NCBI GenBank assembly: GCA_002633005.1
Contig: NMRA01000190.1
Coordinates: 91,625-155,624 of the forward strand
Direction of reading: 5' to 3'
Length of the DNA stretch: 64,000 nt
Source: Phoronis australis
Lineage: Eukaryota > Phoronida > Phoronidae
Part shown: piece after piece, positions 43,401 through 55,400 of the stretch
Numbering within the stretch: position 1 is the stretch's first letter
Layout of the letters: each line of letters opens with the position of its first letter
The notes under the pieces: generated by a model
Told to the model about the DNA's origin: nothing
Databases searched by the model: none
The model's input: the letters and a program-made list of their open reading frames with translations, nothing else
Translations under genes and position numbers: made by a program

Positions 43401-46400
43401 TTTGTTTGTATCACATCAGGTTTGATCCTGTTTGATTGTGCGTAGAGGTAAAAGTAGCCACTGTCAAAATTCAGCACTTGAGCAATGAAGGAAGCATCAG
43501 GATTATTCATATAAGGAACCTAAAATCTACAGAAATTAATCATAACAGCAGAAGTACCATGCCGAAGTCAAAAGCCCATGCCGTGTGCACTTATGGTGAC
43601 CCTTATTGTTTCAGTAGTAGAGTAATGCATAGCCCACAGACTGGCATGTATGGGAACCCAAAGCAGAAACAATTCCAGGACACAAATTGTCTGTTTAAGA
43701 ATGAAATTCTCTGCTGGGTCAAAAAATATGCTCAAAACCAAAATTTATCTCGCCAGGGTCTAAGTTAAACACACCAGGACTTAAAATTTATCACGCTGGG
43801 ACACAAAATTTATTTTATTATGTCAGAAAATTTTCACAGAAATTTCACCTGTCACATGGTCTCCTGGCAGGAAATTCTTTCCTGGCATGATAATTTTTTG
43901 TTTCCTGGCGTGATAAATTTTCGGTCCTGGCATGTTAAAGTTTGGAACTGAAATGATAAATTATAGGATCTGGTGGCATAAATTTTGGTTTTGAATATAT
44001 TTTTGGTCCTGCTGAGAATTTAATTCTTGAATAGAAAATTTGTGTCCGGGAATTTTTTCGGCTTCGGCTTTCCATAGTCATGAGAGGTCTGGGGACTAGG
44101 CAGGAATGTTGATTTGTGACTTTCATAGACCATCTGTCCAAATGTTCGCTGACTGGTAAACTGCAATATTGATTAAGTCTAGCCTGCCTGCAAGGGTTTG
44201 CCGGTAAACAACACAACCACTTTGCGTTGGAAGATACTGCCAGATTCAAAACTAGCATAAAAATCAGTTTGGTGTGGTCGAAAAAAATCATCTTCAATTA
44301 CAATTTTTCTTATAGACTAGTTCAGCATGACCATGCTATACAAGTTGGTCAGTCTTGTTTTCGCATTCTTCCGTAGGTACGGTTATCTTACCAGAACAAG
44401 CCAGAAAATTATAGATAATATTTATACTTCTTTAATTGTCATACCCATGAATGAGTTTGTGTTCACGGTGGATAATCACAGAAATGAAATCAACCTTATT
44501 TTCAGATTTCACTCTAAATGAGTAGGCATGGTTATTGGCAGTACACTAGACTTGTGTTGTATACTACCAAGAAAATTTGGCGAACTTGTCATAGTAACAA
44601 CCCTTTTCCCTCTGGGGTGAGCAGTGACCAACTATGTTCAAATACAATGATGTCTTTGTCACTTTTAATTGTGTTTTTGTTGGTATTGTCCGTGTTGTTG
44701 ACAGATGTGGTCTTGGAGGTTGTTCTCTGTAGTTATTGTATCTGTTGTCAATTATGGTGAAGTTACCTTGGTCTTCACTCCTTTTTCAGACAATGTTGCC
44801 AAATGTCATTCCATCAGAGCACTTTCATTTGTATATTTATATGATGTCCTAGTTTGCATTCGACATTTTAGATAATAACTTTTGATCTTGTTTCTCCTAC
44901 AATTTCCTGATTTGTCTGCATACGAAATGGCCATTAGCTATCATGACACGCATTGTGTTTTATAAAATCAATAAGTAGTCTATTGTGAAGTGCAGGGGGT
45001 CTTAGCTGGAAGGTTTTTCCTCTTAGTTTCCAGGGTATGACCTAGTATTGTCCTCATTCAGTTATCAATGTCAGACAATGCAATTTTTTCAGTTGAGTAC
45101 TTTGAAGCATTAAAGTGATGGTGGTCTCACACAGCTAACCTGTAAGGCCCTGGTCAGCCATCTGCTCCTACTTTGAACCGTGCTCCAGAACATGGATCGA
45201 CTCTTCCACCGGAACATACCCGAACATGAAGCCATGCATTCGAACTGCAAAGTCAGTCACTCAGACAAAATTTGAATGATCATCAAATCACTTTTATGAA
45301 CCACATGAAAGAATGACGCTAGTTGATTTTGCTGTTGGCATGCGGGGTTCTTTATTCAACATTTGATGCTGTTGTTAGTTACTATGATTCACTAGTTCAA
45401 GCATAGGATTTATTGTTCTGTCATATGATGCGATGTTTGTTTGTGCATATGATTGACTAGTATCCTTGAAATGATATTTGTTCGTTTTGATTTGGCAATA
45501 TTTTTTACTGGAAGTGCACTGATTGTCCCTTAACCCAAAGCCCCGTTCACACTACAAAAGTTGACACGGATAAGTTGGCACGGTTGCAACTCTGCACTTA
45601 TCTCTAAATGACTTGTCACACCCTGCGTGGTGTCAATTTTGACACCATCCTTTGAGGTAGAGTAACTTGCTCTGGATCATCTTATTGCGTGTTAACTATT
45701 TGTGTTAATGCATAACTGGGGCAAGGCAGGTGCAATCATATTATTGTTGCGCAGAACTAGTATATATGAGTGACCATTTTTGCCCTAGATATGCAAAATC
45801 TCGCATCATTTTCTCTTTCTCAACATAAAGTGCAACTCCGGCCAGTTGTAACCTTGAGCAAGTACAGTCCTCATTCTTGCCTTGCCACTGTTTCTGTGGC
45901 CGCTTGACAGCAATCATCTTGTACCATGTGAGTTTGTTCCAAGTCACAGTTAAGATCTAAACAGGGCTTAAGCTATTAAAAAGTTTTGTTTGCATTAACA
46001 AAATATTTGTTCTGGGTCAGGATTGACCATTAAGTTATGAAATTGTAAATGGTCAAGTAAAATTGACATTTTCGTAACTTGTCAAGTTTACTATATGTAT
46101 GGTAAGTCCAGGATCAGATTATTAAGCTTGAATATATTACTAGAATGTCAGTAAAATGATGTATAAGGTAACATGCATCCTCCTCAGTTCACCTTGCCTT
46201 ATGTGGAAAATGTTTCAGTGATGCAAAGCTGATGATTGCCCTCGACTTTCTCGTATGGAAAACGGTAATGCATGTGTTAAAATCTCGCCAATCTCCTACA
46301 AAATAAATGCTATGATAATCGGTTTTTCATTTCTTAATGCTATGTACGTAATTTGAAATGTGGGTAATTGTTCACAACATTTTCTGATGGTAATCACGTT

Positions 46401-49400
46401 ACAAAACTTGAAAATCGTAAGGAATTGCTTAATTTGACAATCCGCAGGTCGTCAGTGCGCCCGCTGATTTTATTTAGCGATGTGGTAAAAATCCTAAGTC
46501 ACCGCTAAGTCGTCACATATACAGCCTATAATGGCACATGTACAGACAATAGTTCTTGAGCACCTGCTTTTTTCTTAGGAGTTATGTCTTCGCAGGATGT
46601 TGAGTATGAGGAAGAAATTGGTCATTACCATTTACCAACTGCATGAAATATGTACCTAATTTTTTGTTTGACTAAAAAATCTTAGATCTCTCAATCTTGG
46701 GTGCTACAGCGGACAGTTACCTTCAATTTCTCATTTTTGATTATTACATCTAAGCCTTTTTATAGGGGCCAGGACGTTCAGACCCCGCATTCTGTGTTTC
46801 CTTATTTAGGGGAGCTTATTATTTCCCATTTGGTGCCCTGTGAATTTTGGCAAGTCACATTTGGCGAGTAGCTATGGTACTTACCATTTACAAAAAATTG
46901 AGAAAATTTTGCTTCTAGAATTGTTAAGATGTTTACCATAGTAGCAGTTTAGCCGTAACCTGGCTAGAGTTCCGTGGGCTCTAAGATTCTTGTGAAGGAA
47001 GATAGTGTAATCTGGTGGTTGGCTTGTAATACATGACAATATCTTGTGTTTTTGCATTTGGTTCTCGTGCCTATTGAATGCATGCATAGTGGTGCTCGTG
47101 TCTGGCTTCAGTCAATAGAGAATTTAGTTCTGATGCTTTTACTTCAAAACCTTGATGTATTTTCCATAGTAACTCCCTGGTGGCACTGTAAGTCTGAGTC
47201 AGATCTGAATGAGACTGTAGCTGGCTGTTGAAAACAGCTCCTGGAACATCACATAACAAGTAGAGGTTTTCATCTAGAGTTCTACGCAACCTAGTTGTTT
47301 CCCATCCCACCAACGAGCGTATGTCATGTGTGCATGTCATTGCATACAAATTTTTGGATTTTATTGGTCACTAAATAACAGTTTTGGGTTATTTTAACCT
47401 GCTATTAAACAACCGTCAGTCTTCCCGGGGTTCTTTGCCTGCACCACCAAGGTTTTTGTTCATATTAGTTTTTCGCTGTCAAAATTTAGTTTCAATACTT
47501 TCATCATTTGTCAGATTATTGTAATTGTATTGAAATTTTACTTAATTATTTTTACATTGCATGTTCATTGTTATGTATACTAGTGGTTATATAAGTTTAT
47601 TACTCCTTATCAAACATGCTTAGCGCAGTTTATCGATGCGGCCTTGTTATTCAGTCATGAATGAAGCTCATTTCTGACTTAGCGGTAAATCTAAAATGGC
47701 AAAGTATCATATGGATCCAACTCGTGGCAAGTGCATATTTTATGAATATTTCGCATGCAGGTCTTGTTAGGATTACGCTTTAGGCACTGATGGCCTCTTT
47801 ATAGTATACTTTAACACCTTAATAGTTATGGAAATCGTACACATCTAGGTCTTCATGTTCACCTGTTTTCTGCAAAATTAACTTGTGCTGTTAACTTCAA
47901 CTGCGTAATGATGTTAACAGCTCTTGCCAACTGACTAAAATCCCCAAAACATTAATGCGTCGGCCCTATTATTGTTTTTTTTTCTATAAATATTTTACCA
48001 GTATTTATTATTGATAATGTAGCCAGCGGTCTTATTTTCCGCGTGTAGTCTTACTGGTGACCTGACTTAGACTTCAAGACCTCTTTGATGCTTGCTTGTG
48101 AGCACCTGTGCGTTGATGAGTTTCTCTCAGGAGGTAATACAGCTAAATGTTAAGCACCGGATTGGCCAGTTATTGTCAATCTATGTGCTAATTGGAACAG
48201 TCATTTACTTAGGGCTTTCTTTGCATATAACCAGCTATCAGTGTAGATAAGTTGTGAATTATGCATGATACTCTGCATCACTATGCTTGTCATTTTTCTT
48301 ATGCAGGGCTCAACAATAACTTTTTAAGCCACAAGCAAGTAGTTGAAATTTTTACTTGCCCGAACAACGAATTCACTTGCCCCAACTGCAATCCCAAATA
48401 GCACCGTGCATGTGCACACCTAGGTAATGTGTTAGCGTAGGGCTGCCTGTGCTGAGCCTCCTCTTGTGTTGTGCACGCTACATACATGAGTTGCTATTTT
48501 TTTAACGATTCTTCTTATAGAACATTTATTTATAAGGTGTGTCAAAACACTAGAGAGACAAATTAGAAGAGTAACTATGGTATCTGAACCATTGTCACAC
48601 GTTCACAGGCGCCGAAATGAGCAAGGGCATGAACTCTAGACACTTCTGTGTATTCATTAGTTTATACGCCCTCGTGCATAAAACTTGAGTTGTTGCTAAC
48701 CTGAATTTCATTTTTTGCTATCCGTAAAAATCTTGCACAGTTTTGGTCATCGGTAGCTTGTATTTAATTAAAATCAATTTTAACATATATTAATGCCACA
48801 TATACTTTTATTTTCAATAATTTCATTTTTGAAAAATAGATAGACCGCGAAAAAGTCACCCTTCAGACTTCTGAGCGGCAATCCCGAAGACCGTATTCCT
48901 CTTCTTTCGGGAGTCGCCACCGGGAGGCCTTTTAAACTGCTGTGTAGTGTAGAAAATATGTCGTCAACCATTCACTTTTTAGCTTTTGCACTTATCTGTA
49001 TGACTTACATCCGCTGACGAACGCGGTGCTTCCAGCTGTACATGGGTAAACGCCGGCAAAATCAGTCAAACGTCATCCCTTGTTCACTGTCTCGCAGGCC
49101 AGAAAACCTAATTTCCCATGATGGAACCCATCCCCGCACTCTTTTCGTTTCATTTTATTGCTTTGATTCTTCCTGAACTCGTTTTTTAGCAACTAAACCA
49201 ATGCCGTCCAGGCCTGGACGGCTTCCATGTTTAGACATTTTGCCAGAGTGCAGACGATCAGTAGTATCACGTGACAACTTATTCAGAAACTGCAGGGCAC
49301 GTTCAGAGAATCGAAAGGATTTGACCGCGAGAGTCATCTGTGCACGCTGTATCACACTCGTTCTATTTTCCTTTTGGCGCTCATTCGAAGACGGGAGTTT

Positions 49401-52400
49401 CTTTGACGGCCACAGGGGATTTTTCGACGGTTTTTAGGCTTGTGTCGGGGTTCGTTACTTTGGAGCAAATGTCGAGCAGACAATCTTAGGATCTACTTGC
49501 CTATGCGGCTAGCTTTTTAACTTGCCCATCGGGCAAGTATTTTTCAAATTCCACTTGCCCGACGCAAAATCTACATGTACACGGGCAATCGGGCAACCGT
49601 TAGTGTTGAGCCCTGTTATGTATAGGGGTGTGCGTGTGTGTGTGTGTGCGTGTGTGTGTGTGTGTGTGAATGACTCCACAACATATCACAGGACGTATCG
49701 CAGGTGTCACCCAAGAAGTTGCGGAGAAGTATGTGTTAGTTTGTGCAACTTTTCCGCTGAAACTTTGCAGAAGTGATAGTAGTGAGTGCGTTCACAGACC
49801 AATCAAAAGTCAGCTTAATGTTACCAATGTTACTGCTTTACACGGTTGCGTGCTAGCAGTCTGGAACTACTATGAGTTACCCTAGAACAAATTTTTCCTG
49901 GAACGAGTTGTTAGTGGGCTGTCTGTATTTGCAGTGGGGCAACTTGAGACGTGTGACAACTTGCCCCACTTTATCCAGGTGGGATTGATTACATTTTTAA
50001 TTTTTGGTAGTTTCATTCACATATTTAAGGAGCAGATAACAGGATTCTAATATTTTTGGTTTTAAATTCAATTCCATTCAAAACCTAGTCAATTCCATGA
50101 AACAAAATCCCATTTCATGAAATCACTGGTGCTACACGTAGAGGTTCAGGTAAGAAACCAGAGGTGCGTTCCGTACTTTCAAGGCACTTGCGGTTAAAGT
50201 CTTGACTTATGGAACAAAAGTAACATGTTAATGCGCCCACAATGTGTACGCATTATACCGTGTCATCCCCTTCCAGCATCTGCTGCTGTATCTCTAAAAC
50301 CTTTGGATGGATGTTCATGAAATTTTGCCGACACATTACCATCAAGGATGGGACGGTACAAGCGAATGTGACTTCGAGTATAGGATTCTTTGCTGTATGC
50401 AAACGTTTAGGCAACAAAGCGTATGTCTTTGTTTCATCATTCACTTCTTTATCTGTTTTGTCTTACAGCTGGTGGTGTTGGCAAGAGTGCTCTCACAATA
50501 CAACTTATACAGAACCAGTGAGTATCCTGCCAGGCTTAAACAATTGTTCAATTTGGAACACATAAAGTTGCTAAAATTATAATTTTCATGCACGGCCTTT
50601 TGAGATCAGTGTCATCTTGAGGCTTGGGTATAAGGCTCGGAGAAGGTGACCTTTCTTTACCTATTTATAAGCAAGGGAAGTTAAGCTTTCATTCCAGTGT
50701 GTCTAAGTATTGGTGCATCTCATGTCTGAAACAATTGTTGTAAATGGAAGCAATGTTTTTTAAGTGCAGTGGTCATGTTTTTTTAACTGACAATCATTTT
50801 TTGAAAATTTTACCTGGTCAGAGACTTTTTAGAAATGGCGTCTTCACTCTAGTACGAATTCTACTATTGGCTGCTGTTTAGAGTCAGCTGTTTATTTTGG
50901 GAGTATTTCAAAATAACATAACCTTTTGTTTATAAATGGTAATGGGCTAATTCAGGTAACTGTTTACAAGATGTGGAATTCAATTAGCTCTCATTCGGAA
51001 GCATCACTCTTTTCAAACATACACACATGCGTGCATCTAGGGGTGGCTCGAACGTTACCAGTGAAAGGTCCACATTCTCAAAAATTCAAGCCCCCATTTT
51101 TTGGCTGGTTGCACGCCTGCGCATTACAGTTACGTACTAATGCCAGGTCAACATATTTGTAAAAATAAACTAGTTGTGCCTTGGTAAGTGTCAGTGTTCT
51201 CCACAACAAAAGGTTCAAACTCATAGTGTGGAGAGTTAGTGTGTTACGTCTTGTAATAAATGCATAGAACTGGTACCAAGAGGCCAAAATGTCCTAATTT
51301 GCTTCAGAAATGTTTTGCTATCAATGTGCTTTTCTTGTTTGAATAAGTTTACGTAAAAGACAGTCATTTGATTCAGCAGCCTTTCTGCGTTCAGAAAATG
51401 TAATACTTTTGCTGTGGTAAAATCTGTAGGTTTGTAGATACCTGCCAAATACACCTACTTGTCGACAAGGTCCTTCATAACCCTAAATTTGAAGTGAAGA
51501 GATGTACCAATTAAGCCTAGATCTTACTGGATATAAAAAATTTTCCGCTTGCCATGATGGCGTCGGCATTGGAGAACATCTGTGATTGAATTGAAATGGT
51601 CAAATTTTGAAAGCAGGGTTGGCCAGTCGCTGCTGTTCTGAAGCGTTTCTCTGTTGGCCTCTTGCCTCTGAATTAATCAGTTAAAAGAGGAAGTTGTGAA
51701 CTTACAAGTCATGGTGAACTTTCACATTGGCTTCAATACTTAACCACCACTAAATTGGTATTGCCCAAGGATGCCAGGATCAGCCGAGTTATATTTAAGT
51801 ACCACTGCTGTTTTAAGTATGTCTAATACGCCATAATAGAATGGCGAATATTTGAACAAAATATTTTAATTGATATATTTTAAGCACATCACGTGACGTT
51901 GCTAACTGTTACTCCTGCTAGTAACTTTGATGACGCCAAAATTGAAGCTGCATTTCTCTGTGTCTAAGAAACTAAACTCAATTTGGCCTTTTACTCTCAT
52001 TAAGTCTGTCTCTCCATTTGGTCTTTTACTCTCATAAAGTCGGTCTCATAATATTACTTAAAATGATCAGATTCTATTGCTGTTAAGTTGCAAGCAACGC
52101 CATCGTGGAATACATGCGCCAATTTTAACTTTGCAACCCCAATAAACTTTGAAGCCTTTTCTTAATTTGCTGTTTTAACAGCAATAGAATCCATTCACGG
52201 AAAAGTATTATGGAATGGATTTTGTGACAGTAATTTGATTTAACTTATTTAGCCTGCTAAACACTCCCACTGTATGGAGGCTCCGCTGTTAAGTCTACCT
52301 GGTTATTGCGAAGTTGCGGTGCACATAATTTTCATCCAAGGAGGTGTTTAGAAACAGAGATGTTGGTTTTAGTTCAAAAGGGCCTGTTACTTGTAAATGC

Positions 52401-55400
52401 AAAAAATCAAGTAATGCTCAAGAAATTTTCACGACTGACTTGCTTTACAGCCGCCTAAAAACTACAGTACATTCTGGTGGTAAAAACACAAGGTTTTCTG
52501 ATGGTTGGGTTTACTATTCCGAAGCAATAGCAATAACATTCGTGCATTTTTATCCCCGGTTTAAACTGAAATCAGTTATGATAAATTGGCTGGAATAGCC
52601 TTGACAACCATACTACCTTAGTAACTGTAACGTCACCATGATGTGACCACCAGAATTAAAGGGTGGGGTTTGAAGTAAGAATGACCTGTCCTTCTCAAGT
52701 CTAGAAATCATTTTTAATCTTTAAGGAAGGGCCAAAATTAGCAATCGCTTAAATCACAAGATTGTTTCTGGCTGAAAGTGTGGACTTCTTGCCACTTAAT
52801 GTTTTGATTTTATTGTTTTCACACAGTTAAAGAGAAGGAAATGTAGTTTTGATAGTTTTACTTAAGCAAGGCATATTAGCTCTCCAGCAAATGGGATGAT
52901 TATATTGTACATAGACAGCCAGTGGTCATAGACTCATTAGTACTAATTCATGAACCCAGCATTATGGGAATTGCCGATGGTTTAGTGACTTTGACAAATT
53001 GAAAAACATGTCAGCTTATATAGTCAAGGTGACGACTTAGTCAATACTTGGATGTACTACATTATGGTTGCATTTAATGCCACCACTATTCGATAGTACT
53101 CTGGTGTAGTCTTCCTAATAGATACCCTTAGAAAATGTGATCAAGAGAGGTGGTTAAAGATGTCTCATTAAACCATGAATATTTAAATTTGTAGCCAGTG
53201 CCACCTGTCTATCGACTTCCTGGAGAACTGCGTGAACAAGTGTAATCAGGAAAAGAAACAATTTGTTAACATGTAAAAAAACCCTAGTATTTCCAAATAT
53301 TGTGCATTCGTTATTTGGTAGTGAAATAAGTAAATGATAAAACTGTGCCTTGTTTCATTAGGATAACAACAGTGAGCTGTGGGAGTTCCCAGGGATTCGT
53401 TTGTCGGGGACGAGAAGTGTGTGCAAATGTAATGCCAGTTCACTGTCCGTTTTCAACTGCAGTTGGAATCTGAGTTGCCGCCGTGCACGAAAGACGTGGG
53501 GATCCAAATAAACTAAGTTATATGCCTTTGTTCTCTTGGCCCGTGTCTGGTCTTCGTTCCCCGTGATGAAATATTACTCATTTACATAAAATTAGTTTCA
53601 CAAAATGAGAATTTCGCGAGATTATAATGGTAACTTTTCTCGGATGGTCTCGGACACACTGGAGGACCCATGGTTGTTTATAAATTAGTACTTCACTTGC
53701 ATATTCACAATTTAATGAGACTATGCATCTTTAATGTCACCTTAAAATTTCCATTGGACAAATCATGTTGTAGCTAATACAAACCATTATGGTTTTTTAA
53801 TGGTGTTGTTTCTTTTTCAATTTAATTAAGTTACGTATTCACTCGCAAGATACAGTGCTTTTATTGCTGGAGATGTTTATTAATCTTGAATTCATTTGTC
53901 CGAGAACAATTCAAATATGCCACCTGGTGTTTAAATCAGAGAACTAAGGGTAACTCAGATGTGGACTGTCAGTGGGAAAGGGAAATGGAGTCGCTGTGTT
54001 GATGGGAAAGCGACAGTATTTGGAGAACAGTAATTGAAATTTGCACATTGTTAGTGCACGACTGTAGCGATTATGATTGCCGCATACTAAAATTTTTACT
54101 CGCATCATTTACTGCTTTCAAATCTGACTAGCATTCTTTTTTGTTAATAGCACGGCCTCCAGAATGGTGGGATCTGCTTGCTAATAATTGAGCTGCAAAA
54201 AGTCTGGTGGTGTTGTATACATTGTTTCTCACAGTTATATGATTTGCCTGTACCTCCAGAAACATGGGTGACTTAACGATACATTACACAGTTACTGGAA
54301 ACCATTCCGCTTCTTTTTATTGAAAACTCCCATGCTCTGTGGCTGAGTTCTCCTTATGAAAGCTCCCATGCTCTGTGGCTGTGTTCTCCTTATGAAGGCT
54401 ACATTGCTTCATAGCAGTGTTTCAGGTCACCAAAGATTTGTTTATAAGCAATTAAACCAGTCAGCAACCACAGTGGTTGTAAGTCCTTGCTCAGTTCCTG
54501 CCAGTTCAATTATCTTCCAGGCAGTGGAGCAGTCATCAATATCACATGCCCTGTAATAATGATGATGTTAATCATCTCCCCTGGGGGGAGCTGATCCTGC
54601 CAAGTTCAGGTTTTTTCTTGCCACACAAATAATCTAATATTACCAGAATGGTGTATTCTTATCTCAGTTTACAATGATACTAATCTCCCAGTTTGCAGTT
54701 AATGCTGGTACAGAGATTTTCGATGCTTGAAGAAAAAGCACTACACAACGTGTGTGTGTAAGCTTTGATGAAGTTGTGAATGTTTAAGAATAATTTTAAC
54801 ACGAGTGATTAATGATATTAAGCTTGACAAGGTGTATACGCCTGATTCACGCATTTTAAAAGTGAGCCTCTTTTAGGTTTTAAAAAGAATGTGCTCTGCT
54901 AATCAAAGTGCAAACATGTTTTTTAAACCACGTTTTGGATTAATGCATGTGTAGTGTGTGCGATTTTTTGACATTCCACTCTATTTGAGCGTTGTAATAA
55001 AATACAGATTTCAAAATGAGTCCGTGTGGAAAACAGCATTTGATAATAAGGTTACGCTTTCTCTTTGTGACTATTGCTGGAATCATTGGATAAGGTTGTA
55101 GTATTATGGAGGTTTAAATTGTTGTAATTTAAAGTAATTTTCTTTGCATTGAGGGCTAACAATATAATACTGACCCTGGTGTGGACCTTGTATTTTTAAA
55201 TACACTCTGTATACTTTCATGTGAAACGCACATCATGAATTGGTTTGTTTACTTTACAAGAATCTAATTGAACGATGAAACTACCGTAGCCTCCTTTGCT
55301 CAAAGTTTCACCCGAAGCGCAAAGCATTACTTTGTTAATCTGATCTTGTATTATTGCCATATGAGTCAGCAACTCAAGTCACACCATTTTTGGATTTGCA

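Larger units (their letters stand above)
31451..50468 (+). other. RAS: Ras intron 1 (about 19 kb): contents
   Basis: No nested gene recognised on either strand. Delimited contents, listed separately: 383-bp duplication across a single N (32891-33657), CAGGGCTCRA elements (33859-35253 and 48304-49615), hAT-like MITE (36494-36984), small hairpin (37968-38021), TA-flanked element (40609-42101) and long inverted repeat (43627-44101). The rest is AT-rich unique-looking sequence. Confidence 0.6.

Noticed and set aside
47700-47730. Possible match to the Ras D-P-T effector string (ATGGATCCAACTCG)
   Set aside because: It lies upstream of exon 2 and continues as R-G-K, not T-I-E, so it cannot be the missing exon.
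51415-51450. TTTGTAGATACC as the missing Ras exon (F-V-D)
   Set aside because: The next codons do not give E-Y-D-P-T and no donor fits.
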